Part shown: one piece after another, positions 18,129 to 26,751 of the stretch
Layout of the letters: each line of letters opens with the position of its first letter
Position numbering within the stretch: position 1 is the first letter of the stretch
Assembly: GCF_002797855.1 (NCBI RefSeq)
Contig: NZ_PGFB01000006.1
Location: forward strand, 94,997 to 158,996
Length of the DNA stretch: 64,000 nt
Reading direction: 5' to 3'
Origin: Compostimonas suwonensis
Lineage (GTDB): Bacteria; Actinomycetota; Actinomycetes; Actinomycetales; Microbacteriaceae
Notes under the pieces: generated by a model
Told to the model about the DNA's origin: nothing
The model's database searches: none
What the model saw: the letters and a program-made list of their open reading frames with translations, nothing else
Position numbers and translations under genes: made by a program

Positions 18129-18809
18129 TCAGTCGCCGAGCAGGTGCCCGGCGCGCGACCAGTCGTCGATCCGCGTCCCCATGCCGATGACGCGCGCACC
18201 GGCGGCGAGGAAGGCGGGGGAGTTGTCGAGGTCCATGCCGCCCGTCGTGATCCACTTCGGCCAGGGGAACGGCCCCCTCATCGCCTGGAACCAGGCGGTG
18301 CCGAGCTCGCGGGAGGGGAACGCCTTGAGCCAGGTGTGGCCGAGGGCCTCCGCCGCGGTGATCTCGCTCGCCGTGCCGACCCCCGGCATGTGCGGCAGGG
18401 CGATCTCTCGGCAGGCGCGCGAGACGTCGGCGCTGAGCCCCGGCGCGACCGTGAAGGCGGCCCCGAGCTCCGCGACGATCGGCACCTGCGCCACGCGGTA
18501 GATGCTTCCCGCGCCGACCGTCGCCGAGCGGCCGCGCGCCGCGGCGACGACCGCCTCGAGCGCGTCGAGGTGCGAGCGCTCCGCGACGGTCACCTCGACG
18601 GCTCTGACCCCGTGGTCCCAGGCGTCCTCGGCCCGGCGCACGGCGTCGTCGGGGGCGAGGCCGCGCAGGATCAGCATGACCTTGGTGGGGCCGAAGAGGT
18701 TCTCGAAGAACTGGTCCTCGAGCGAGTCCCGTGTGTTCGCATAGTCGACGGTCGCGTCGACGTCCGTGTGGATACCCGTGTCGATTCCCGTGCCGGTCTT
18801 CGCTGTCAT
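18129..18809 (-). CDS. eda: KDPG/KHG-type aldolase
   Basis: 226 residues, class I aldolase of the KDPG/KHG family. The catalytic Lys is in LKAFPSRELG (family KFFPA), the Glu in VEVTVAERS, and GAGSIYRVAQ and GVGTASEI match the barrel. It cleaves 2-keto-3-deoxy-6-phosphogluconate or 4-hydroxy-2-oxoglutarate-type acids to pyruvate plus an aldehyde. An N-terminal extension of about 30 Thr/Asp-rich residues is unusual. The start overlaps the kinase stop, giving direct coupling. Confidence 0.85.
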   Translation of the reverse strand: MTAKTGTGIDTGIHTDVDATVDYANTRDSLEDQFFENLFGPTKVMLILRGLAPDDAVRRAEDAWDHGVRAVEVTVAERSHLDALEAVVAAARGRSATVGAGSIYRVAQVPIVAELGAAFTVAPGLSADVSRACREIALPHMPGVGTASEITAAEALGHTWLKAFPSRELGTAWFQAMRGPFPWPKWITTGGMDLDNSPAFLAAGARVIGMGTRIDDWSRAGHLLGD

Positions 18810-19822
18810 GCCGTCTGCTCCCTCACTTTTCCGTAGGCGAGCGCTGCGCTCGCCCATTCCGCCTCCGGCACCTCGAGCTGGGCGTCGAGCCACGCCGACG
18901 AGGGCGGCTCTGCCGCGTCCTCGTGCACGGTGAGCGCCGTCGCCGCGAGCAGATGCCCGAGCCGCAGGCGCTCCGCCTCGCCCCGGCCGTCCAGCAGGCT
19001 CTTCAGATAGCCGGCCGCGAACGCGTCGCCCGCGCCGACCGGCTCGACGACATCGACGGCAAGGCTCGGCACGAAGGTCTCGCGGCCCGAGCTCAGCGCA
19101 TAGGCGCCGACCGCGCCGTCCTTCACGACGACCGTGCGCGCTCGCGGCAGCATCTCGCGCACCTCGCGCGGCGTCGCGCAGCCCCAGAGGTGATGAGCCT
19201 CGTCCATGCCCACGAAGACGAGATCCGAGGCATCCGCGAGTCGTCGCAGCACGGGGGCGGCGACGTCGACCGGCCACAGCCCGGGTCGGTAGTTGACGTC
19301 GAAGCTCACGAGCTCCGCCCCGGTCTCGCGGCCGAGCACGGCGGCCTCGACAGCGGCGTTCGCGCTCTCGGAGAGGGCCGGGGTGATGCCGGTGAGGTGC
19401 AGCACCGCGGCCGAGCGGAGCCGCTCGTCCTGCCACAGGGCGGGGTCGATGAGGCGGGCTGCCGATCCCTGCCGGTAGTAGTAGACGGCCGTCGACTCGG
19501 CGCCCGGGTCTTTGAGGTACAGACCGGTCTGCGCGACGTCGCGCCACGAGATCGCAGAGACGTCGACCCCCGAGCCCGCGAGCTCCGTGGCGATGCGCCG
19601 CCCGAGCGGGTCGTTGCGCATGACGCTCGCCCAGCGCACGGGAACCCCGAGCCTCGCCAGGTAGAGCGCGACGTTCGACTCCGCGCCGCCGATGTACGAG
19701 TCGAAGCGCCGTGTCGCGGCGAGGGTCGAGCCCTCCTCCGGCACGAGCATGATCATGGTCTCGCCGACGGCCACGACGTGCGCGGCGTTCGGCGGGAGGG
19801 CGCCGCCCGCTCCGATGCTCAT
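18806..19822 (-). CDS. kdgK: PfkB-family sugar kinase, probable 2-keto-3-deoxygluconate kinase
   Basis: 338 residues. The PfkB signature near the C-terminus, PVGAGDAFAAGYL, holds the catalytic Asp; the N-terminal YIGGAESNVALYLARLG and late SFDVNYRPGLW match KDG kinases. It would phosphorylate 2-keto-3-deoxy-sugar acids to the substrate of the next enzyme, the aldolase. Start ATG 19822 overlaps the SDR stop (ATGA). The kinase-aldolase order is a classic hexuronate or gluconate breakdown pair. Confidence 0.88.
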   Translation of the reverse strand: MSIGAGGALPPNAAHVVAVGETMIMLVPEEGSTLAATRRFDSYIGGAESNVALYLARLGVPVRWASVMRNDPLGRRIATELAGSGVDVSAISWRDVAQTGLYLKDPGAESTAVYYYRQGSAARLIDPALWQDERLRSAAVLHLTGITPALSESANAAVEAAVLGRETGAELVSFDVNYRPGLWPVDVAAPVLRRLADASDLVFVGMDEAHHLWGCATPREVREMLPRARTVVVKDGAVGAYALSSGRETFVPSLAVDVVEPVGAGDAFAAGYLKSLLDGRGEAERLRLGHLLAATALTVHEDAAEPPSSAWLDAQLEVPEAEWASAALAYGKVREQTA

Positions 19823-20580
19823 CGGCTGAGCCATCCGCCGTCGACGGCGATGTGCGTGCCCGTCACGTAGCCCGAGGCGCGGGAGGCGAGGAAGACCGCT
19901 GCGCCGACGAGGTCGTCGGGTGTGCCCCAGCGGCCCATCGGGATCCGCTCCTCGATCGACCGGCGACGCGCCTCGTCGGTGGTGAGCGGCAGGGTATTGT
20001 CGGTAGCGATGTAGCCGGGCACGATCGCGTTGACCGTCACGCCGTGGGGCGCCCACTCGTTCGCGAGCGCGTGGGTGAGGCCGAGGATCCCGGACTTCGC
20101 CGCCGTGTAGCTCACGACGTTGATGCCGCCCTGGAAGCTCAGCAGCGAGGCGGTGAAGATCACCCTGCCGTGGCCGCGCTCCACCATCCCCGCGCCGAGC
20201 GCGCGGGTGATGCGGAAGTGCGAGGTCAGGTCGACCGCGAGCGTCGTGTCCCACTGCTCGTCGCTGTGCTGCAGGGCGGGAGCCCGCGCGATCATCCCCG
20301 CGTTGTTGACGAGGATGTCTGGGGCGCCCGTGTCGGCGAGCACCGCCTCGATGAAGGCGTCGACGTTCGCGCGCTGCGAGAGGTCGAGCGAATGCCCGCG
20401 GAACGTGCGCCCGAGCCCCGTGATCTCGGTGCCGAGCCCGTCGAGGGTCGCGGCGTCGGTCGCGGTCGCCACGACGTCGGCGCCCGCGGACGCGAGCCCC
20501 AGGGCGATGCTGCGCCCGATTCCGCGGGACGCGCCTGTGACGAGGGCGGTCGAGCCGGTCAGATCGAAGAGATCAGTCAT
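19819..20580 (-). CDS. Short-chain dehydrogenase, KduD/gluconate-5-dehydrogenase-like
   Basis: 253 residues. The Rossmann motif is TGASRGIG, NNAG marks strand 4, and the catalytic Ser (TASLL) and Tyr-x3-Lys (YTAAK) are present. It resembles KduD (2-keto-3-deoxygluconate 5-dehydrogenase) and gluconate 5-dehydrogenases. With the Zn-dehydrogenase upstream it could form an oxidation-reduction pair that epimerises a sugar acid. It overlaps that gene by eight bases. Confidence 0.85.
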   Translation of the reverse strand: MTDLFDLTGSTALVTGASRGIGRSIALGLASAGADVVATATDAATLDGLGTEITGLGRTFRGHSLDLSQRANVDAFIEAVLADTGAPDILVNNAGMIARAPALQHSDEQWDTTLAVDLTSHFRITRALGAGMVERGHGRVIFTASLLSFQGGINVVSYTAAKSGILGLTHALANEWAPHGVTVNAIVPGYIATDNTLPLTTDEARRRSIEERIPMGRWGTPDDLVGAAVFLASRASGYVTGTHIAVDGGWLSR

Positions 20581-21589
20581 TGCAGGCCACCAGCACCTTC
20601 ATGACGTCCTCCTTGGCGAAGAGCGCGTCGACGGCCGACTGCGCCTGTGCGAGCGGCACGATCCGCGAGATGAGGGCGTCGGCGGGAACGACGCCCTGGG
20701 CCAGAAGCTCGGCGGCCCGCTCGAAGTCGCCTCTGACGTACAGCCGCGAGCCGACGAGTGTGAGCTCCCGCCAGAAGAACTGGTGCAGATCGACCGACCG
20801 CGGCTGGGTGTGCACCGCGACGAGACCCAGCGTGCCGCGTACCTTGATCGCGTCGATCGCGGTCGCGATCCCCGCCTCGGCCCCGGACACCTCGAAGGCC
20901 ACATCGGCCCCCGCGCCTCCCGTGCGCTCCCAGACGAGGGCCTTCACGTCGACCTCGCGCGGATCGAGCACCTCGAAGCCGAGGTCGCGCAGGACCGATT
21001 GACGGAAGGGATCGAGCTCGACCACGAGCACCGTCGCCCCCTCGTGTCTCGCGACGACGGCGATCAGCGCGCCGATGGGCCCGCCGCCGACGACGAGCGC
21101 GACGTCGCCGGCCGTGAGGCCTGCGCGGCGCACGTCGTGCACGGCCACGGCGGTCGGCTCGACGAGCGCGCCGTGCCGCTCCGGCACGGAGGGGTCGATG
21201 GGCACGATCAGGCTCGCGTCGACGACCATCTCCTGCTGGAGGGCGCCGGGCCCGTCGATGCCGAGGAAGACGAGCCGCTGGCAGATGTGCCCGTTGCCGG
21301 CGAGGCAGGCCGGGCACTGCCCGCAGGGGACGAGCGGGAAGAACGCAACGTGCGCGCCGAGCTCGACGTCCACGTCCGCGCCTTTCGCCACGACGATCCC
21401 GGACGCCTCGTGCCCGATCACCCGGCGCGGCCCCGTTCTGTGGTCCATCGCCCCGTGCAGCAGGTGCAGGTCGGTTCCGCAGATCCCCACGTGGGAGACC
21501 CGGATGACGACCTGCCCGGCAGCCGGGACGGGGGGCTCGCCCTCCATGATCTCGAGCGCGGCACCGCGCACGTACTCCGCCTTCAGCAT
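20573..21589 (-). CDS. Zinc-dependent medium-chain alcohol dehydrogenase (polyol/idonate-type)
   Basis: 338 residues. Catalytic zinc ligands are in HVGICGTDLHLLHG and VIGHEASG, the four structural-zinc cysteines in CGQCPACLAGNGHIC, and the NAD-binding motif is GGGPIG followed by VVELD, suggesting NAD preference. It belongs to the sorbitol/threonine/idonate dehydrogenase branch. AGGAG precedes ATG 21589. A 41-base gap separates it from the isopropylmalate-dehydrogenase-like gene. Confidence 0.88.
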   Translation of the reverse strand: MLKAEYVRGAALEIMEGEPPVPAAGQVVIRVSHVGICGTDLHLLHGAMDHRTGPRRVIGHEASGIVVAKGADVDVELGAHVAFFPLVPCGQCPACLAGNGHICQRLVFLGIDGPGALQQEMVVDASLIVPIDPSVPERHGALVEPTAVAVHDVRRAGLTAGDVALVVGGGPIGALIAVVARHEGATVLVVELDPFRQSVLRDLGFEVLDPREVDVKALVWERTGGAGADVAFEVSGAEAGIATAIDAIKVRGTLGLVAVHTQPRSVDLHQFFWRELTLVGSRLYVRGDFERAAELLAQGVVPADALISRIVPLAQAQSAVDALFAKEDVMKVLVACND

Positions 21590-21630
21590 GATTCTCCTGT
21601 CAGATATGAATGTGTGGGCGCTCGGCACGG

Positions 21631-22599
21631 CTATGCGCCGGCGCCGCTGCCGGCGGTGCTCGGGATGGACGCCGTGTGCAGCTCCGTGCCGCGCTCGACG
21701 AGCCCGAGATCGACGAGGGCCGCGCCGAAGGCGCCGATGAGCCCGAGATGGCGTCGGGCGAGATGCTCCGCGGCGCTCGAGTGGGTGTCGTGCATGGGCT
21801 CGAACAGAGACGGGCCGCTGCGGCCGAGTGGGCGTTCCACCGACACCGCGTAGTCGCCCGCCCGTGCCCGGGCCGAGACGACGTCGGCGAGGATGTCGCC
21901 GAAGACGTTGTCGGTGGCGATGACGCCGTACGACCTCGGGTCGGAGACGATCCGCCCGCAGCAGGTGTCGATGCTCTCCACGCGCCACGCGACATCCGGG
22001 AAGTCCCGTGCGACGCGCTCGGCCGTGCGGATCCAGATGCCGCCCGAGACGGTGAGCACCCTGACCTTGTGCGCGACGACGAGGGATTGACCGCGGAGAC
22101 GCGCCTGCTCGAAGCCGTAGCGGAGGCAGCGCTCCACGGCGGAGGCGCTCGTCACGACCGCCTGCACGGCGATCTCGTCCGCCGTGCCGTCGTGCACCAG
22201 GTCGCCGGGGCTGAAGTAGGCGCCCTCGGAGTTCTCCCGCACGACGGCGATGTCGATCCCGGCCTCCTCGCCGACCCCGGTGAAGGTGCGGAGGTTGACC
22301 GAGAGGCCGAGCGCCCTGCGCAGGGCGAAGACGATCCCGTGCTCCAGCACGCCGGGCGCGATGTCGCCGTCGGCCGGACCGGGGCCCGGAGGAGCGGCGA
22401 TCACGATCGCGTCGGAGGAGCGGAGCGCCTCGAGCGCCTCGGCGGGGAGCGCCTGCCCGGTGCGCCGATAGGTCTCGACGCCGAGCTCGACGGTGCGGAG
22501 CTCGACCACGTCGGCGAGCGATGCGAGCAGCCCGCCGATCTCGTCGAGCGCGGCGCGCCCCTCGTGCGAGCCGGGGACGACCGCGATGACCGGGGTCAC
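21631..22599 (-). CDS. Divergent isocitrate/isopropylmalate dehydrogenase family protein
   Basis: 322 residues from GTG 22599. The substrate and metal residues of beta-decarboxylating dehydrogenases are present: ALRRALGLSVNLR, VVRENSEGAY, AHKVRVL (Lys), IDTCCGRIV (Asp) and FGDILAD (two Asp). However, the N-terminal GDGIGPE loop is replaced by VPGSHEGR, and the cofactor loop after LFEPMH reads DTHSSAAEH instead of GSAPDIAGK. So it is likely an enzyme with an altered cofactor or substrate. D-malate, tartrate and isopropylmalate dehydrogenases are its nearest classes. It overlaps the permease stop. Confidence 0.78.
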   Translation of the reverse strand: MTPVIAVVPGSHEGRAALDEIGGLLASLADVVELRTVELGVETYRRTGQALPAEALEALRSSDAIVIAAPPGPGPADGDIAPGVLEHGIVFALRRALGLSVNLRTFTGVGEEAGIDIAVVRENSEGAYFSPGDLVHDGTADEIAVQAVVTSASAVERCLRYGFEQARLRGQSLVVAHKVRVLTVSGGIWIRTAERVARDFPDVAWRVESIDTCCGRIVSDPRSYGVIATDNVFGDILADVVSARARAGDYAVSVERPLGRSGPSLFEPMHDTHSSAAEHLARRHLGLIGAFGAALVDLGLVERGTELHTASIPSTAGSGAGA

Positions 22600-23432
22600 C
22601 GGGCCGCGCTCCGCCAGTGCAGGTACCGGCGCTCGATGACGATCACGATCAGGTACATCACGAGGGCGAGCAGGGCCAGGAGCACGAGGGCCGTGACCGC
22701 GCCGGTGATGTCGATGACGCTGAGCGCGTTGCTGATGTACCAGCCGAGGCCTTCGCTCGCGCCGACCAGCTCGCCGATGACCGCACCCGTGAGGGCGAAG
22801 CCGATGGCGACCTTGAGAGCTGCGAAGAGCCACGGCGCGAGCGAGGGGATCAGCACGTCTTTCGTCAGCTCCCACCGGCTCGCGCGCATGCTGCGCATCG
22901 CGTCGACGAGGTCCTTGTCGACGCTCTCGACGCCTTCGCGCACATTGAAGAGCACGCCGACGAAGACGAGGGATGCCGCGAGGATCATCTTCGAGAAGAG
23001 GCCGATGCCGAACCACACGACCAGGAACGGGCCGAGCGCGACGCGCGGCAGGCCGTTGATACCGATGACATAGGGGTCGAAGATCGTGCCGGCTATCGCG
23101 AACTTGCCCATCAGCACGCCGAGCACGACGCCCACGACCATGCCGATCACGAGTCCGCCGAGCATGGCCCAGACGGTCGCGAAGAGGTTGTGCCAGAGGT
23201 CGCCGGTCGCGACCATGTCGATGAATCGCTCGACGACGAGGGTCGGGCGGCTGAACATCCGCTGGCCGCCGGCGAGTCCGCCGAGCTCCCAGGCGAGCAG
23301 CAGCGCCACGAAGAGCAGTGCGGCGACCCAGCGGCCGATGATCGTCGTGCGGGAGAGCTTCCGTCCGCGTCGGGATCGCTTGGTGCTCGCGACATCCGTT
23401 GCGGGGAGTGGTGGTGTCACTGTGGCAGTCAT
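22596..23432 (-). CDS. ABC transporter permease, NitT/TauT type
   Basis: 278 residues with about six membrane segments. The EAA-type cytoplasmic loop is in DAMRSMRASRWELTKDVLIPSLAPW. It is homologous to SsuC/TauC/NrtB permeases that import nitrate, sulfonates or small organic acids. Start ATG 23432 overlaps the ATPase stop. It works with the adjacent ATPase and binding protein. Confidence 0.9.
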   Translation of the reverse strand: MTATVTPPLPATDVASTKRSRRGRKLSRTTIIGRWVAALLFVALLLAWELGGLAGGQRMFSRPTLVVERFIDMVATGDLWHNLFATVWAMLGGLVIGMVVGVVLGVLMGKFAIAGTIFDPYVIGINGLPRVALGPFLVVWFGIGLFSKMILAASLVFVGVLFNVREGVESVDKDLVDAMRSMRASRWELTKDVLIPSLAPWLFAALKVAIGFALTGAVIGELVGASEGLGWYISNALSVIDITGAVTALVLLALLALVMYLIVIVIERRYLHWRSAAR

Positions 23433-24322
23433 TCGCCGTCTCCTGAGGTGGCGCCCTGGCTGTACCCGAGGGAGTCCCATACCCGCTGCTGCAGATCTTT
23501 GAAGAGCGGGTGGAACCGGGTGTCGTGGTAGTCGCGGGGACGCGGGATGGTCACATTGATGGTCTCGATGACACGGCCGGGGCCCTTCGAGAGCACGATC
23601 ACCCGGTCGGCCATCGCGACGGCCTCCTCGATGTCGTGCGTGACGAAGAGCACCGTCTGCCCGAGGTCCTCCAGCATGCGGAGGAAGAAGTTGCCGACGC
23701 GGATCCTCGTCTGCGCGTCGAGGGCGCTGAACGGCTCGTCCATGAGGAACGCCGAGGGCTCGTAGGCGACGGCGCGAGCGAGGGCGACACGCTTGCGCAT
23801 GCCTCCCGAGAGCTGCGCCGGGTACTTGTGGGTCGACTCGCCGAGGCCGAACTGCTCGAGCAGCTCGATCGCCTTCTCCTGCAGCTTCGCCTTCGACAGC
23901 CTTCCCTTGCTGACCTGGCGGAACGACATCTTGATCGCGATCTCGACGTTCTCGGCGGCCGTCTTCCACGGCAGCAGCGCGTCGGACTGGAAGACGAAGC
24001 CGAGGCGGGCCTGTGTCTCGCCGCCGAAGGAGACCGAGCCGCTCGAGGTGGGGAGCAGGCCGGCGACGGCCTTGAGCAGCGTGGACTTGCCGCAGCCGCT
24101 GGGGCCCACGATGGCGACGAACTCGCCCGGCGCGGCCTCGAGGCTCACGTCGTCCACGGCGAGCACGGGCTGCTCGTCGCCCTGGGACTGGTATTTGACG
24201 CTGACCCCGGAGACGACGAGCGCGCCGCCTCGGGAGGCGTCGGCCGGGTCGCCCCGCCGCGTCGCGGTCTGCGACGCGGCGGGGGTTCCCGCGGAGCGAT
24301 GGGTGGCGTTCGTCACACTCAT
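23429..24322 (-). CDS. ABC transporter ATPase, NitT/TauT type
   Basis: 297 residues. Walker A is GPSGCGKST, the Q-loop FQSDALLPW, the signature LSGGMRKR, Walker B FLMDEPFSALD, and the switch His is in THDIEEA. It powers the importer. ATG 24322 overlaps the binding-protein stop (ATGA); the upstream frame is only a shadow of that gene. Confidence 0.92.
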   Translation of the reverse strand: MSVTNATHRSAGTPAASQTATRRGDPADASRGGALVVSGVSVKYQSQGDEQPVLAVDDVSLEAAPGEFVAIVGPSGCGKSTLLKAVAGLLPTSSGSVSFGGETQARLGFVFQSDALLPWKTAAENVEIAIKMSFRQVSKGRLSKAKLQEKAIELLEQFGLGESTHKYPAQLSGGMRKRVALARAVAYEPSAFLMDEPFSALDAQTRIRVGNFFLRMLEDLGQTVLFVTHDIEEAVAMADRVIVLSKGPGRVIETINVTIPRPRDYHDTRFHPLFKDLQQRVWDSLGYSQGATSGDGE

Positions 24323-25356
24323 GACGTCGGCGCGCCCTTCGTGATCTCCTCGTAGCTGGGGAAGGTCGCCTCTTCGAAGCCGCTGCTGGAGTTCAGGAGC
24401 ATGTCCTTGCTCGCGTCGTAGCTGGCCTGGGTGAACTCGGTCTCCGACCACTCCTTCTCGAGATAGAAGTCGAGGATCTGGTGCAGCACGTCGTCGGAGA
24501 GGCCGGTGCCGTAGTACTTCTTCGCGGCGGCGAAGGCGTAGTCGGGATCCGACTCCATCTTCTCGACGGCTGCCGTGTAGGCCTTCATGTACGAGGAGAA
24601 CTTGGAGCCGTCCTTCTCGATGTCGTTGTTGCGCGCGTAGAAGACGTTCTGCCCGTTGGGGAAGTCGCGGAAGTCGAAGACCACCTTGACCGAGCCGTCG
24701 CCGAGCCCCTGCTCGAGCGCGGGGGAGAAGAGGATGCCGGCGTCGACGCTCCCGTTGCGGATGCCCTCGAGGATCGTCGGAACGGAGCCGAGGGCGACGA
24801 ACTCGGTGTCCTCGGGGTTCATGCCGAACTTCGTGCTCATCGCCCAGCGGGTGACGAGCTCGCTCGACGACTTCGGACCCGTGATGCCGACCTTCTTGCC
24901 GACGAGGTCGTCCATCGAGTCGATGTCCGAGTCAGCGGGGGCGACCATCACGTAGAGCATCGTGAACTGGTTGGACCCGATGATCGAGATGCCTCCGGGG
25001 ATCGAGTCCTGCATCTGGATCCGGAGGGGGATGTCCGCCGCGGTCACGGCGATGTCGCCCGTGCCGCCCTGGAACTGCTGGCCGGCCGCTCCGCCGCCCT
25101 GCACCTGGGTGAGGTCGATGTTGAGCCCGAACTGCTCGTCGAAGTCGTCCATCGCCACGTGGATGGGCAGGTCGAAGAACCCGGGTGAGGACTCCAGGAC
25201 GGTGACGGTCTGGAGGCCGCCGTCGGTGGATCCGCCTCCACCTCCGTCGCCGGGGCTCGAGCAGGCGGCGAGTCCGCCGACAGCCAATACGAGCGACGTC
25301 GATGCGGCTGCGAGCCGCGTCCTCCGTCGCGTGAACGCTCCACCATGAACTTTCAC
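24319..25356 (-). CDS. Substrate-binding lipoprotein, NitT/TauT type
   Basis: 345 residues from GTG 25356 after AAAGGAG. The signal peptide ends in a lipobox, GGLAAC, followed by a Gly/Ser linker. The periplasmic-binding domain has the SsuA/TauA-like LPIHVAMDDFDEQFGL and KVGITGPKSSSELV. It is the first gene of the operon, so the imported ligand probably is, or derives from, the pathway substrate. The ligand cannot be told from sequence. Confidence 0.9.
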   Translation of the reverse strand: MKVHGGAFTRRRTRLAAASTSLVLAVGGLAACSSPGDGGGGGSTDGGLQTVTVLESSPGFFDLPIHVAMDDFDEQFGLNIDLTQVQGGGAAGQQFQGGTGDIAVTAADIPLRIQMQDSIPGGISIIGSNQFTMLYVMVAPADSDIDSMDDLVGKKVGITGPKSSSELVTRWAMSTKFGMNPEDTEFVALGSVPTILEGIRNGSVDAGILFSPALEQGLGDGSVKVVFDFRDFPNGQNVFYARNNDIEKDGSKFSSYMKAYTAAVEKMESDPDYAFAAAKKYYGTGLSDDVLHQILDFYLEKEWSETEFTQASYDASKDMLLNSSSGFEEATFPSYEEITKGAPTS

Positions 25357-25441
25357 TTGTTGCTCCTTTGCGCCAAGGCCCGACTGGGCGGGGTCGTTGT
25401 CGTGTGCGTCGCCGCCCGAATGGGCAGGATCACCGTGTGGT

Positions 25442-25479
25442 GCTAGGCAAGCGCTTTTCTAAGCTAGGCAAGCGCTTGC
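25442..25479. promoter_or_regulatory. Twin LacI-family operators between the operon and its regulator
   Basis: GCTAGGCAAGCGCTT occurs at 25442-25456 and again at 25463-25477, exactly 21 bp apart, or two helical turns. The second copy extends to the perfect palindrome GCAAGCGCTTGC (25468-25479), with the central CG of LacI-family sites. They lie between the divergent binding-protein and lacI-like genes, so one regulator could repress both directions. Confidence 0.82.
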
Positions 25480-25602
25480 GTAGTGTTAGAGTAGGGAGCT
25501 ATTCCGGCCGTGTCAACTAACAATCCGACATCGAGTGGACGAGCCCGGCTAACATGCGACGAGGCCGCGGCTCTCCCGCGGCGGGGGAAGGAGCAGGCAG
25601 AT

Positions 25603-26655
25603 ATGACCGACCGCATGGTGGGTCGGGCGGCTCGGCCCATCCGCGTCCGTGCGCAGCTCGACGACGTCGCGCGCCTCGCCGGGGTCTCGAGCCCGACCGC
25701 GTCGAAGATCCTCAACAACGTTCCCACGCTCTCGGTGAAACAGGAGACCAGGGAGCGTGTCCTGGAGGCCGCGAAGACCCTCGGCTACGAGCCGCACGCC
25801 ACCGCCCGGGCGCTCGCCGGTGCCCGGTCGCTCGCGATCGCCTTCCTCGTGCCCGAGCTCTCCAACTCGATCTACGCCCTCATGATCCGTGGCGCCTTCG
25901 AGCGTGCGCGCGAGCTCGGCTACACCGTCCTCATCGCCGAGGACTCCGAGGGCCAGGTGGCCGACGAGCGGTTCAACCGCCTCGTCGCGGCCGGCCACGT
26001 CGACGGCCTGCTCATCGCCTCGGCGCGCAAAGGCCATCCGTTCATCGAGACGCTCGAACGCAACGCCGTGCCGCACGTGTTCGTCAACCGTGTCGTGCCC
26101 GGCTCGCACCGCGACGTGTACATGCAGGTCGGCGAGTCCGGGCGCCTGGCCGCGCGCCGGTTCGCGGCCGCGGGTCACCGCTTCCTCGGCCACATCTCGG
26201 GCCCGCTCGACGTCGAGACCAGCCGGGCCCGCTCCGAGGGCTTCCTCGAGACGGCGGCCGAGCTGGGCCTGCCGCGGCCCGTCGTCGTGAACATGCCCGC
26301 CTTCGACGAGCGGGCCGGCTCCGACGGCCTCGCCGTGCTGCTCGAGCGCGAGCCGCGCATCACGGCGGTCTTCTCCACCTCGATCAACCAGGTCGTCGGC
26401 GCCCTGCATCGAGCGGATGCCGCGGGGCTCGACGTCCCGGGAGACCTCTCGCTGCTCGCCTACGACGACCTGCCGCTCGCCGACTTCCTCATCCCGCCGG
26501 TCAGCACGATCGCGATGCCGCTCATCGAGCTCGGCCGTGAGGCCGTCGACGCGCTCCTCGAGCAGATCGAGGGCGGAGAGCCCCGAGACCGCATCGTGCC
26601 GGTGCTCCCGCGCATCGTGGAGCGGCAGTCGATCGCGCAGCACGCGGGGAGCTGA
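25603..26655 (+). CDS. LacI family transcriptional regulator
   Basis: 350 residues. The N-terminal HTH reads LDDVARLAGVSSPTASKILNN and is followed by the hinge YEPHATARALA. The ligand-binding domain resembles periplasmic sugar-binding proteins. ATG 25603 is chosen because of its GGAAGGAG site; an in-frame ATG at 25510 would precede the operator-proximal leader and lacks a good site. It is divergent from the 11-gene operon and most likely senses the sugar acid or a pathway intermediate. Confidence 0.9.
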   Translation: MTDRMVGRAARPIRVRAQLDDVARLAGVSSPTASKILNNVPTLSVKQETRERVLEAAKTLGYEPHATARALAGARSLAIAFLVPELSNSIYALMIRGAFERARELGYTVLIAEDSEGQVADERFNRLVAAGHVDGLLIASARKGHPFIETLERNAVPHVFVNRVVPGSHRDVYMQVGESGRLAARRFAAAGHRFLGHISGPLDVETSRARSEGFLETAAELGLPRPVVVNMPAFDERAGSDGLAVLLEREPRITAVFSTSINQVVGALHRADAAGLDVPGDLSLLAYDDLPLADFLIPPVSTIAMPLIELGREAVDALLEQIEGGEPRDRIVPVLPRIVERQSIAQHAGS

Positions 26656-26751
26656 TGGGTGATTCCGGGATGAGCGTCTGAGATAGACGTGCCGCACCGT
26701 CATCCGGCGCGCTATGATTCCCGCAGCGTCAGCGACCGGCAGGAGTGAGCC

